From Planctomycetota bacterium (GTDB taxonomy: Bacteria; Planctomycetota; Phycisphaerae; Phycisphaerales; UBA1924), in assembly GCA_020831805.1 (NCBI GenBank), contig JAFIFX010000020.1:1-45029 (forward strand): a stretch of 45,029 nt of DNA, given 5' to 3'. Each line of letters starts with the position of its first letter. Position 1 is the first letter of the stretch. The position numbers and the translations under genes are program-made. The notes under the pieces were generated by a model. The model had not been told where the DNA came from and searched no databases. It saw nothing but the letters and a program-made list of their open reading frames with translations. Shown piece after piece: positions 35,201 through 45,029 of this stretch.

Positions 35201-35534
35201 TCAGATTTTGTACGGCGCGAAAACCCCGGGAAACCGGCCAGTTCGGCGGGCCGCCTGCCAGAACGGCACAGCGCTGCGGAGGTCCCCCCATCCGGGCTTC
35301 GTGCGCAAACCCTTCATTGGCATCGTGTTAGCCTGATTCAGGCCTGTTTGGGTTCTTCTGGCAACTGGCATGCCCCGTGCAACCGATACTTCGGGATGAT
35401 TCCCGAGTCGGCGCGGATCAACGATCCGGGCGGAGCTGGGGAACGAACAGACCCGGGAGGAACGGTGTTCCTCTCTTTGGGGAACCGGCAGGAGCCCCGG
35501 ATCAGGGCGGGCAGAAGCCCGTTGGGAGACAGGC
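35201..35534 (+). promoter_or_regulatory. clpC upstream region with a series of hairpins
   Basis: No gene here on either strand. From 35391 to 35472 there are three perfect short hairpins: TCGGGA-TGAT-TCCCGA (35391-35406), CGGATC-AAC-GATCCG (35414-35428) and AGGAAC-GGT-GTTCCT (35458-35472). A fourth, weaker one is near 35506-35520. If transcribed, these form a structured 5' leader of the clpC mRNA. The ribosome-binding site GGGAGACAGG directly precedes ATG 35535. No CIRCE (GCACTC-N9-GAGTGC) or CtsR heptad was seen. Confidence 0.5.
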
Positions 35535-38087
<2,553 letters not shown>

Positions 38088-38109
38088 CCGATCGACCCAG
38101 ATCGCCCGC

Positions 38110-38139
38110 ACGCCCGCGTCCCCGGACGCGGGCGTTTTT
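38110..38139 (+). terminator. Intrinsic terminator of clpC
   Basis: ACGCCCGCGTCC (38110-38121) and GGACGCGGGCGT (38124-38135) form a perfect 12-bp stem with a CC loop, followed by TTTTT. Twenty-two bases past the clpC stop. Confidence 0.95.
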
Positions 38140-38157
38140 CATGGTCCGCGCAAAGAG

Positions 38158-38184
38158 AACGCGGCGTCACAGCGACGCCGCGTT
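38158..38184 (-). terminator. Hairpin terminator of the first PEP-CTERM-like gene
   Basis: AACGCGGCGTC (38158-38168) and GACGCCGCGTT (38174-38184) form a perfect 11-bp stem with a five-base loop. Read on the minus strand, the stem precedes CTCTTTG. It lies 28 bases past the stop of the minus-strand gene at 38213. Confidence 0.75.
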
Positions 38185-38212
38185 CCGTGGATGCGTTCGG
38201 ACGACGAGCCGG

Positions 38213-38782
38213 TCAACGCCGGCGGCGTGCGGCCGCCAGACCACCGATGCCCAGCAGGCCCAGCACGCTGGGCGACGGGATCCGGTGGAGGATGATCCCG
38301 GTCTCGCTCCAGGTGATCGGGGCGGCGGCGCTGGAGTTCCAGTTATGGAAGAACACGAAGCTCCAGTTCGCGCCGGCCGCGATGGGGTTGTCCTTGGCGA
38401 AGATGTGCGGGCCGCTGGTGTAGAACCCGTCGCTGGTCGAGCCGGACCCCTGGAAGTCCCAGTCGTTGTTCCGCCCGACCAGGCCGCCGATGTTGAACAC
38501 CTCGACGCCGTCGACCCGGACCGAGAGCCGGGTGTCCGAGGCCCAGGTCCCGTTGCCGGTCAGCCCGGAGGCGTCGCCGGCGAATGTGAACCCCACCACG
38601 CCGCCGGGGCCGCTGGTGCTGAACTCAACGGTCGACGGGTTCCCGCCCGCGTCCGCGACCACCGTGAAGTTGCCCAGGGCCACGCCGTAGTCGAGGTTGG
38701 GGTCGAAGCCGTCCGCGAGCACGGCCGACGCCGTCCCGAACGATGCGATGACCGCGCAGGCCACCATGGTGCGTGTGTGCAT
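38213..38782 (-). CDS. Secreted protein with PEP-CTERM-like sorting tail
   Basis: 189 residues, AAGGAGAG before ATG 38782. Signal peptide (MHTRTMVACAVIASFGTASAVLA), a beta-rich body (NFTVVADAGGNPSTVEFS, GPGGVVGFTFAGDASG, DTRLSVRVDGVEVFNIGG) and a C-terminal tripartite signal: Pro-Ser motif, hydrophobic helix SVLGLLGIGGLAAA and RRRR. This tail is the planctomycete version of PEP-CTERM; the processing exosortase is not in the window. Body family unknown. Confidence 0.88.
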   Translation of the reverse strand: MHTRTMVACAVIASFGTASAVLADGFDPNLDYGVALGNFTVVADAGGNPSTVEFSTSGPGGVVGFTFAGDASGLTGNGTWASDTRLSVRVDGVEVFNIGGLVGRNNDWDFQGSGSTSDGFYTSGPHIFAKDNPIAAGANWSFVFFHNWNSSAAAPITWSETGIILHRIPSPSVLGLLGIGGLAAARRRR

Positions 38783-39021
38783 GCTGCTCTCCTTGTTCTC
38801 TCTGTGCTTCTCTCTTCGACAGGCCGTCCCGGGCGAACCGTGCGACGCCACCCGGGCGGGGCGTGGTCCGGACCACGCCACTTCGCAGGATACCAGATGC
38901 AGTGACCGGCACAAGGACAACCGGGCCAATCCGGCGGCCGGAGCGATTCAAGCCTCACACCTATTTAGGGGATTTCGTCAGGGAGCCGGTCAAGTACAGG
39001 CCCCGCTCCGGGGCGGCGGGT

Positions 39022-39600
39022 TCAGGTGGACCGGTTGCGGTACAGCCCCGGGTCCACCGCCGCGACCATCGCCTCGGCGTTAAGCGCCCGCCCGACCAGA
39101 TCGCCGATCCGAGCGGGCCAGGGCCGCGGATCGGAGATCAGTTCGGCGTAGGGCACATCCAATACCCGGAAGCAGGGGCGTAAGGCCAGCCAGCGGTCGA
39201 CGCCGGCCAGTTGCTGCTCGTAGATCGACGCCAGCCGGTCCGGCGGCATGGCCCCGCCTGTTCTGCCGGACCGTTCGAGCATGACCGCCTGGGAACGCAC
39301 CACCTCGCCGATGTCCCGACGCATGAAGATCACCGAGTAGGGGCGGTCGTCGGGCAGTTCGGTCACGAGCATGTGGATGACCTTCACCGCCCGGCCCGGG
39401 GCATCGCCGAGCCAGGCCTTGTCGGTGCGGAGCTGTTTGACGCGTTCGAACTCGTAGTAGCCCCGCGGGTTGTCGTCGTCCGGGCGGCGTTCGTCGTCGG
39501 TCATCGGCGGGACGCCGCCCGCGGCGAGCATCTGCATCGCCAGGCTGGTGCCCGAGCGGGGCAGGCCGGTGACGACCACGATGCGGTCCTCGGCACCCAT
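39022..39600 (-). CDS. Sulfotransferase-family protein
   Basis: 192 residues; ATG 39600 overlaps the upstream stop by one base (TGATG), so it is translationally coupled. PAPS-binding motifs: 5' phosphosulfate loop VTGLPRSGTSLAMQML, and the 3' phosphate site MRRDIGEVVRSQAVML. It also carries YPYxxL-like VLDVPYAELISDPRPW. About a third shorter than typical members. Coupled to an alkaline phosphatase-TPR protein, so a joint role in envelope or extracellular sulfated polymer metabolism is possible. Confidence 0.85.
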   Translation of the reverse strand: MGAEDRIVVVTGLPRSGTSLAMQMLAAGGVPPMTDDERRPDDDNPRGYYEFERVKQLRTDKAWLGDAPGRAVKVIHMLVTELPDDRPYSVIFMRRDIGEVVRSQAVMLERSGRTGGAMPPDRLASIYEQQLAGVDRWLALRPCFRVLDVPYAELISDPRPWPARIGDLVGRALNAEAMVAAVDPGLYRNRST

Positions 39601-41687
39601 CACGGCGCCCCGCCCGCGGCGTGCGGGCTCGCGCTCCAGGCCGCCGGGCCGCGGGGGGATTGACGCTCGGCCAGGGCGCGCTGGGCGGGATCGGGGGCGA
39701 GGGTGTTCAGCATCGATTCGGCGCGGTGTTCGGCCTCACGGGCGCCCGGCTCGTCGCCGCCGAGGCGTCGGAGGGCGGCCAGGAAACGGTGGGCCTCGAT
39801 GCGACCGGGCTGCACGGCGATGACCGCCGCGAACGAGCTGGCCGCGTGCCCGAGTTCGCCCAGCCAGGCCAGCGCCAGGCCGAGCTGGTGATGGGCTTCC
39901 GGGTGAACCGGGTGCGCTTCGAGCACATCCAGGCACCGCTCGGCGGCGGGCTCGAACCGGCCGAGCACGATCTCGGCCCGGGCCAACGCGATGGCCGCGG
40001 CCGGATTCTTCGGGGCGGCCCCGAGCGCGCGCCGGGCCTGCCGCTCGGACTCCTCCCACCGCCCCGCGGATGCGCACAGGTCGGCCAGGGTCAGCGGGGA
40101 GACCGACGGGTCGGTCAGGCGGGGCCCGAGCAAGGACCACGCGTCGTCGGTGCGCCCCGCGGCGGCCAGCACGCTGACGCGGAGCATCGCGCACTCGGTG
40201 TGCGACGGATCGAGCGACAGCAGGCGGGTGAGGACGGCGTCGGCTTCGTCGAAGCGGGCGCAGGTCAGCAACGCCCGCGCCAGCGACAGGGCGTAGCGTG
40301 CCTCGTCCGGGTGCGCCTCGGCCAGCGGGGCGAGGGTCGCCGCGGCCTCGGCCGCCCGGCCACGGTGGGCCAGCACCATCCCGAGGTTGAAGGCCGTCTC
40401 GCGGCGGGTCAGGTCGATGCGGGCCTGGGCGTCCTCGGGCAGCGCGGCCATGTATCCCAGGTCGATCAGTTGGCGGATGGCGTCGTGGGCCTCGAACGGG
40501 TCCTGGCGCATGTCCGTCGGGTGACGGGCGTCGTCGCCGTCTTCGGCGTCCCAGCTCTCGATGCGGTCCGGGGCGGGGTGTTCGATCGCTTCCTCCAGCA
40601 CGCGCCCGTCCATGTCGCGCCCGGCGGGCAGGCCCAGCAGCGCCAACGCCGTGGGCGCGATGTCCAGCAGGCTGGGGGCGCGGACGCCGGCGTCCGCGCG
40701 CACGCCCGGGCCCTGGAGGACCAGGACGCCGTGCTCGCGGTGCCAGGCGGCCTCGGTCGCCGCCCGCTCGATGTCGCTGAGCCCCTCGGTCACGGGGCGC
40801 TGATCGCCGCAATGGAAGCCGTGGTCGGAGAGCAGCATCACCGTGGCGTCGGGCCCGGCCAGGCGCAGCATCTCGCCGAGCAGCTCGTCGTGCAGCTCGT
40901 ACACGCCGGGCATGACCCTGGAGAACAGCTCGAACTCCTTCTGCTGGACATGCTTCATCTTCGGCGGGAAGAACTGCATGAAGTGATGCCCGATGGTGTC
41001 GATGGCCTCGTGGAAGACCATCGCGCAGTCCCACGCGGGGTCGGCCTGCATCACCGCCTTTGCGGCGTTGTGGACGGACAGACACTGGGCCACCAGGCGT
41101 GCGAGCGTCCGCATGCGGTCGTGGTCGCGTCCGAGCCTGGCCCATTGCGGCGCCAGCTTGGTCAGCACCCGTTCGGGCACCGCCGACGGGTGCACGCGGG
41201 CGGCCGCGACGCGGTCGGCGAGTTCCGGGGGGTGGACCGTGCCCGGGCGGAGCGGCCACGGCTGCCCGGGGCTCGCGGGCTGGGACTCGCAGAGGAGGTT
41301 GGTGACGACGCCGCCGCGGACCGGCTCGGCCGGGTGGGAGGCGTACCAGCCGACCACATGGGTGCGCAGGCCGGACTGGTGGAGAATGTTCCACAGGGCC
41401 TTGGTGCGGCGGGTCGTGCTCGAAGCCGGGCGCAGGTTCTGATTGTCCGCGTCGGGCTCGATGAAGTTGAGGATGCCGTGCTTGTCGGCGGTTTTGCCGG
41501 TGGCGACGGTTGACCAGAGCAGGGGAGACAGGCGCGGCTCGAGCGTGGCCAGGTCGGCGTGGACCCCGGCCCGCATGAGCCGGCGGAGGTTGGGCATGCC
41601 GCCCTTGTCGGCGAGCCGCAGGATCATGATCCAGTCGGCCGCGTCCCAGCCGAGGATGAGCAGTTTGCGGGCGGGTCGTGGGGTCAT
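39600..41687 (-). CDS. Alkaline phosphatase/nucleotide pyrophosphatase-fold protein with TPR repeats
   Basis: 695 residues from ATG 41687 (start chosen at the MTPRPARKLLILGWDAADW beginning; the open frame extends further). The N-terminal 1-400 is the phosphodiesterase/AlkP-fold: first metal Asp in LGWDAADW, nucleophile region LLWSTVATGKTADKHGI (Thr/Ser between), HEAIDTIGHH, LLSDHGFHCGD with metal Asp and His, and DIAPTALALLGLP. Residues about 440-670 are tetratricopeptide-like helices (FNLGMVLAHRGRAAEAAATL; QLGLALAWLGELGHAASSF). No signal peptide, so cytoplasmic. Substrate unknown; AlkP-TPR fusions are common in planctomycetes. Confidence 0.92.
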   Translation of the reverse strand: MTPRPARKLLILGWDAADWIMILRLADKGGMPNLRRLMRAGVHADLATLEPRLSPLLWSTVATGKTADKHGILNFIEPDADNQNLRPASSTTRRTKALWNILHQSGLRTHVVGWYASHPAEPVRGGVVTNLLCESQPASPGQPWPLRPGTVHPPELADRVAAARVHPSAVPERVLTKLAPQWARLGRDHDRMRTLARLVAQCLSVHNAAKAVMQADPAWDCAMVFHEAIDTIGHHFMQFFPPKMKHVQQKEFELFSRVMPGVYELHDELLGEMLRLAGPDATVMLLSDHGFHCGDQRPVTEGLSDIERAATEAAWHREHGVLVLQGPGVRADAGVRAPSLLDIAPTALALLGLPAGRDMDGRVLEEAIEHPAPDRIESWDAEDGDDARHPTDMRQDPFEAHDAIRQLIDLGYMAALPEDAQARIDLTRRETAFNLGMVLAHRGRAAEAAATLAPLAEAHPDEARYALSLARALLTCARFDEADAVLTRLLSLDPSHTECAMLRVSVLAAAGRTDDAWSLLGPRLTDPSVSPLTLADLCASAGRWEESERQARRALGAAPKNPAAAIALARAEIVLGRFEPAAERCLDVLEAHPVHPEAHHQLGLALAWLGELGHAASSFAAVIAVQPGRIEAHRFLAALRRLGGDEPGAREAEHRAESMLNTLAPDPAQRALAERQSPRGPAAWSASPHAAGGAP

Positions 41688-41726
41688 GGGATGCGTGGAG
41701 CAGGGCGGTCCGGGGCGGAAAAGAAC

Positions 41727-41750
41727 ATGGGCGGCCTTGCGGCCGCCCAT
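41727..41750 (-). terminator. Hairpin terminator of the second PEP-CTERM-like gene
   Basis: ATGGGCGGCC (41727-41736) and GGCCGCCCAT (41741-41750) form a perfect 10-bp stem with a TTGC loop. Read on the minus strand it is followed by GTTCTTTTCC, as expected for the gene ending at 41802; it lies 51 bases past the stop and just ahead of the AlkP gene start. Confidence 0.8.
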
Positions 41751-41801
41751 GCTACCGATGTCAGGCTGTCCGCGTCGTGGGGTTCACGGCGCGGGGCGGG
41801 A

Positions 41802-42425
41802 TCAGCGGCGACGACGGCCGGCGACCAGACCGCCCAGGCCGAGCAGGGCCATGGCCGAGGGGGCCGGGACCACGCCCGCGCCGATGGAGGCGCCGGGGGT
41901 GGCGTCGAAGGCGTACTCGACCAGGGTACGGTTGACCACGGTCGAACCGAAGGAGAAGCGGGCCCAGCCGTAGTGGATCTGGCTGTTGGCCTCGTTGAAG
42001 AAGCGGAAGCCGACCAGGTTCTGGTCGCTGTTAAGGTTCCACTGCGCGGTGGCCGCGGCGGTGCCGGAGGAGGTGTTTGAGCCGTAGGTGTTGGCGGCGC
42101 CGATCAGATCACCGAAGGCCATGTTCGCGGCGGTGCTGGGGGCGGTGATGACATACGCGCCGCCGGTGGGGTTGCCGGGGCTGAACAGACCGAAGCCCGA
42201 GGCGCCCCACGGGTTGATGTCCCAACCGGGCACGGTCGAGCCCGTGCCGCCGGCCGGCAGGTTGCTCGCGCCGGTGACGACATTGAGGTACAGGCCGTTG
42301 GTGGTGGCGGGGATCTCGATGTTCACGATGCCGCTGTGAACGATCTGGGCGTTGGCCGAGGAGACGGCGACGGTGGCGACGGCGGCCAGGGCGAAGTGCT
42401 GGGTCAGACGGGTCTTGAGACTCAT
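41802..42425 (-). CDS. Secreted protein with PEP-CTERM-like sorting tail
   Basis: 207 residues, AGAGGAAAG before ATG 42425. Signal peptide ending SSANA (about 28), then a beta-rich body (HSGIVNIEIPATTNGLYLNV, WDINPWGASGFGLFSPGN, QIHYGWARFSFGSTV), and the tail VPAPSAMALLGLGGLVAG ending RRRR. The segment QIHYGWARFSFGS recurs in the PEP-CTERM 'NF038123'-type secreted proteins that planctomycetes encode in large numbers; I rely on pattern only. Confidence 0.9.
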   Translation of the reverse strand: MSLKTRLTQHFALAAVATVAVSSANAQIVHSGIVNIEIPATTNGLYLNVVTGASNLPAGGTGSTVPGWDINPWGASGFGLFSPGNPTGGAYVITAPSTAANMAFGDLIGAANTYGSNTSSGTAAATAQWNLNSDQNLVGFRFFNEANSQIHYGWARFSFGSTVVNRTLVEYAFDATPGASIGAGVVPAPSAMALLGLGGLVAGRRRR

Positions 42426-42701
42426 TGCTTTCCTCTTCTCTCTTTGAAACACACCGGTCACACACGCGATCCGGAAACGCATCCGGGTCGCGGCATACTC
42501 GGATTCCTTGGGGTTCTCTCGGTCCCCCGCGGCTGGCACCACGATGGTCCAGGGTGAGGGAACTATACCAACACCACCCGGAACAACGCTAGTGTCATTT
42601 GCCACAATTTCTCACAAATAGTTTTCGCACACGAACGATTTTAGTTATCGGTCATTTTTGAACGCAACGGCTTGCGGCCTGTCCCGGAATACCATGGGCC
42701 C
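42426..42701. promoter_or_regulatory. Divergent A/T-rich promoter region
   Basis: Between the minus-strand PEP-CTERM-like gene and the plus-strand permease. The stretch 42590-42660 is A/T-rich (CACAATTTCTCACAAATAG, TTTTAGTTATCGG) compared with its surroundings, as expected for facing promoters. No regulator site was identified. Confidence 0.4.
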
Positions 42702-44561
42702 ATGCCCGTCTTCCTCCGATGGCTGCTCCGGCTCGGTCCGATGAACCCCATCGCGGTGCGCCTGGTGCAGAACGCCAGCCGGCGATCCAAGCACAACCTG
42801 GTCCGATCCGCCTACCTGGCGGTCCTGATCCTGGTGCTGCTCTGGGCGGTGCTGGGGAACACCCAGGGCGGGCAGGTGTCGTACCGCGAGCTGGCGTCCT
42901 CCGGGGCGACCAGCTTCGCGTGGGTGGCCTATCTCCAGGTGTTCCTGATCTGCATCCTCTCGCCCGTCTTCATGGCCGGGGCCATCGCCCAGGAGGCCAA
43001 CCCCCGCACCTGGGACATCCTACTGACCACGCCGATGTCCCGGCTGGAGATCGTGCTGGGCAACCTGTTCGGGCGGCTGTGGTTCGTGCTGGCCCTGCTG
43101 TTCGCGAGTTTGCCGCTCTTCGCGCTGACGCAGTTCTTCGGCGGGGTGCCGGGCCGGTCGATCCTGGCCAGCTATCTGGTGGCGGCCGGGGCGGCCCTGC
43201 TGGTCGGATCGATCGCCATCGCCCTGTCCGTGTCGCGCCTGGTCGGGCAGCGGGCCGTGTTCGCGTTCTATGTCAGCGTGGTGACCTACCTGGCCGCCAC
43301 CATCGCCATCGACGCGTGGCTGCGCTCCCGCGGCCAGGGGGCCGGGGTCGGGGGTCAGGGCGTGACCTCGATGACCGCGGCCAACCCGTTCCTGGCCCTG
43401 CGGTCGTTGCTGAGCCCGACGACCTACCCGGCCGCGGAGATCGGCACCTACACGGGCCTGAAGGCGATCGCCCTGGAGACCCCGGTGCGGGCGTGGACCT
43501 GGGCGACGGTGCTGATCAGCGCGGTGCTGGTGCTGGCCAGCACGCTGACCGTGCGGGCCGGGGGGCTGCGTCAGATCGCGGCGGGGGCCAGCGGGATCCC
43601 CTGGTACCGGCGGATGATGGGTCTGGGAGCGAAGGGCGCCGAGCACCGGCCGCCCCGGACGGTCTGGGTCAACCCGATCGCCTGGCGTGAGGCCGCGGCC
43701 CGCAACGCCACCTTCTGGCGGATCCTCGCCCGGTGGTCGTTCATCGCGGCCGGGCTGATCGCCGGGCTGATCATCGTGATCCTCTACCACACACAGCGCC
43801 TGGACGAGGCCGACTTCCGCTTCGTGGTCCGGTCGGTGGTGTTCACCGAGGTGTTCGTGATCGCGCTGGTGGCGATCAACATGGCCGCGACCGCGGTGAG
43901 CCGCGAGCGCGAAGACGGCACGCTGGACCTGATCCTGACCACGCCGATCACGCCGGGGATGTACCTGGCGGGCAAGCTGCGCGGGCTGGTGTCGTACCTG
44001 CTGCCGCTGATCGCGGTGCCGGTGTTCACGGTCGGAATCGCCGGGCTGTACGCGATGCTGTTCCGCGACACGCGCCCGGGCGGGACGACGGTGGCCGAGA
44101 TGGTCGGCGCGGCGACGGTCGATGTGCCGGTGGTGCTCCCCGAGGCGGGGCTGCTGGCGGCGCTGGTGCTGGTGCCGTTCACGGCGTTCTGCGTGATGGT
44201 CGGGCTGCAGTGGTCGCTCAAGAGCCGGGGCACGCTGGGATCGGTGGTGGGCACGGTGGGCGTGGTGGGCGTGATCAGCGGGATCATCGGCCTGTGCGGC
44301 TGGGCGGCGGGCGCGGACCTGCCGGTGGTCGGCCCGGCGGTGGCGGCGCTCTCCCCGGCCAGCCTGCTCGACGCGGTGGTCGTGCCGGTCAGCCGCATGA
44401 ACCAGACCGCGGCGGACTCGGGCCTGAACACCGCGCGGATCTCCCTGGCCATCGGCGCCGTCATCAGCGCGGTGGTGTACCTCGCGATCGTCTACGCGAT
44501 CCATACCACGATGGTGAAGGGATTCGACTTCACGGTGCGCAAGCTGGCGGGGACGCGGTGA
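42702..44561 (+). CDS. Tandem-duplicated ABC-2 type permease
   Basis: 619 residues, about 12 membrane helices. Two homologous halves: the first contains EANPRTWDILLTTPMSRLEIVLGN (about 95-118), the second REDGTLDLILTTPITPGMYLAGKL (about 405-428); both carry the coupling element of ABC-2 permeases that abuts the ATPase. Such fused permeases are found in planctomycetes next to an ATPase gene and a solute component (GldG-like). The ATPase is not in the window; it may be past the end or elsewhere. Start ATG 42702 agrees with the first helix; the frame begins at 42672. Confidence 0.9.
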   Translation: MPVFLRWLLRLGPMNPIAVRLVQNASRRSKHNLVRSAYLAVLILVLLWAVLGNTQGGQVSYRELASSGATSFAWVAYLQVFLICILSPVFMAGAIAQEANPRTWDILLTTPMSRLEIVLGNLFGRLWFVLALLFASLPLFALTQFFGGVPGRSILASYLVAAGAALLVGSIAIALSVSRLVGQRAVFAFYVSVVTYLAATIAIDAWLRSRGQGAGVGGQGVTSMTAANPFLALRSLLSPTTYPAAEIGTYTGLKAIALETPVRAWTWATVLISAVLVLASTLTVRAGGLRQIAAGASGIPWYRRMMGLGAKGAEHRPPRTVWVNPIAWREAAARNATFWRILARWSFIAAGLIAGLIIVILYHTQRLDEADFRFVVRSVVFTEVFVIALVAINMAATAVSREREDGTLDLILTTPITPGMYLAGKLRGLVSYLLPLIAVPVFTVGIAGLYAMLFRDTRPGGTTVAEMVGAATVDVPVVLPEAGLLAALVLVPFTAFCVMVGLQWSLKSRGTLGSVVGTVGVVGVISGIIGLCGWAAGADLPVVGPAVAALSPASLLDAVVVPVSRMNQTAADSGLNTARISLAIGAVISAVVYLAIVYAIHTTMVKGFDFTVRKLAGTR

Positions 44562-44571
44562 GGGTCTGAGC

Positions 44572-44589
44572 CGCGGGCTTGAGCCCGCG
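44572..44589. repeat. CGCGGGCT-TG-AGCCCGCG hairpin
   Basis: An 8-bp perfect stem with a two-base loop ten bases past the permease stop. No T-run follows, so it is a weak terminator candidate or a dispersed palindromic element. Confidence 0.5.
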
Positions 44590-44662
44590 CGGTCGTGGCA
44601 CGAACCATGCACGCACACCTGCTCATACGGATCCCATCTGAAACTCGGGCGTGACCGGTTCT

Positions 44663-44686
44663 GTGCTCTTCGTCTCCGGAGCGCAC
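44663..44686. repeat. Hairpin repeat, copy C
   Basis: GTGCTCTTCG and CGGAGCGCAC around a TCTC loop. The first arm is identical to copy A at 6829; the second arm has diverged. It lies in the non-coding end region. Confidence 0.55.
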
Positions 44687-44774
44687 GCCCGTTGTCGCGG
44701 ACGCGCTCTTGCAAGGCCGAGGGCGTGGCCCCAGCGCGACATGAGGGCGGCGCGTTCCTGTGTGTCGGCCTGGT

Positions 44775-44877
44775 TCAACGCAGAGGATCGCCGAGGGGCG
44801 CAGAGGTCCGCAGAGGATCGGAACAGGATCCCTGGATCTCTCTGCGCTCCTCTGCGCCCCTCGAGTTCTCTGCGTTT
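44775..44877. repeat. Large imperfect inverted repeat of CGCAGAGG units
   Basis: AACGCAGAG (44777-44785) pairs with CTCTGCGTT (44868-44876), GAGGGGCGCAGAG (44793-44805) pairs with CTCTGCGCCCCTC (44850-44862), and CGCAGAG (44809-44815) pairs with CTCTGCG (44840-44846). Together they can fold into a hairpin of about 100 bases. The unit resembles the CACAGAG tract at 6871-6908. No coding support on either strand. Confidence 0.8.
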
Positions 44878-44977
44878 GATCGCTGTGCGTTCCGCGCGGT
44901 GGATCGCGGCGGGCGCCCGGAGGTTCAAGGGCGTTGGTTCGAGCGATCGGAGGAACGCATGGCCGGTGTTCGCCGCG

Positions 44978-45029
44978 CTCGTCCCCGTCGCTGACGCTCA
45001 GGGCTTCTTTCGGGCTCGGCGCATCGCGG
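44978..45029. repeat. 52-bp terminal direct repeat, right copy
   Basis: Identical to 1-52. See the left copy. The region from 44562 to here holds only repeats; I see no gene in it. Confidence 0.9.

Noticed and set aside
44692..44994. 100-codon frames on both strands across the terminal repeats
   Set aside because: They run through inverted repeats and yield Arg/Gly-rich sequence without domains.

Overview
This is a 45 kb high-GC window that reads like the chromosome of a Phycisphaerae-type planctomycete. The indications are protein families and layout, not a marker gene: two small secreted proteins end in PEP-CTERM-like tails of the form PSxxALLGLGGLxAxRRRR, a type IV pilin-like protein starts with the FTLIELLVVIAIIAIL class signal, one protein carries a C-terminal dockerin-like repeat pair, there are many lipoproteins, and intergenic CACAGAG/CGCAGAGG repeats occur. 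Housekeeping genes (purB, sucD, holA, clpC, dinB) argue for a chromosome. No rRNA, tRNA, CRISPR array, transposase or phage gene was seen. The first 52 bases recur exactly at the end, so the contig either closes on itself or breaks at a dispersed repeat.

Layout. 1-4053: a minus-strand cluster, probably metal-related, of a MerR/sigma-region-4-like regulator, a Cys-rich exported protein, two lipoproteins carrying CxxC heavy-metal-associated domains and, between those two, an outer-membrane beta-barrel. 4173-6358: a CLC chloride transporter and a frameshifted DUF4190-like membrane protein. 6422-9838: tautomerase, purB (with a compositionally foreign central patch and an insertion), mgtC-like and DUF4870 genes. 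9938-12735: a P-loop/deoxyribosyltransferase-like protein and a pilin-like gene. 12817-20633: chemoreceptor, sucD, CHASE hybrid kinase and a lipoprotein with a C-terminal membrane helix. 20829-29007: amidohydrolase, MarR regulator with pirin, PPK2, DNA polymerase IV, a lipoprotein, a histidine kinase interrupted by an amber codon, and an aldo/keto reductase. 29226-31050: a PGRS-like glycine-rich dockerin protein and a small graveyard of gene fragments. 31052-35200: FHA-GAF histidine kinase divergent from holA, then a lipoprotein. 35391-38139: clpC with a hairpin-rich leader and a strong terminator. 38213-44561: two PEP-CTERM-like proteins, a sulfotransferase coupled to an AlkP-TPR protein, and a tandem ABC-2 permease. 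44562-45029: repeats.

Functionally the window mixes central metabolism and protein quality control with an unusual density of signal transduction (one chemoreceptor, three histidine kinases of different architecture) and envelope proteins. The best candidates for something undescribed are the lipoprotein-HMA/beta-barrel cluster, the mosaic purB with its insertion, and the P-loop/deoxyribosyltransferase-like fusion. Several genes look recently damaged (one-base frameshift, in-frame amber, decayed fragments), which either marks real pseudogenisation or assembly error and should be checked against reads.
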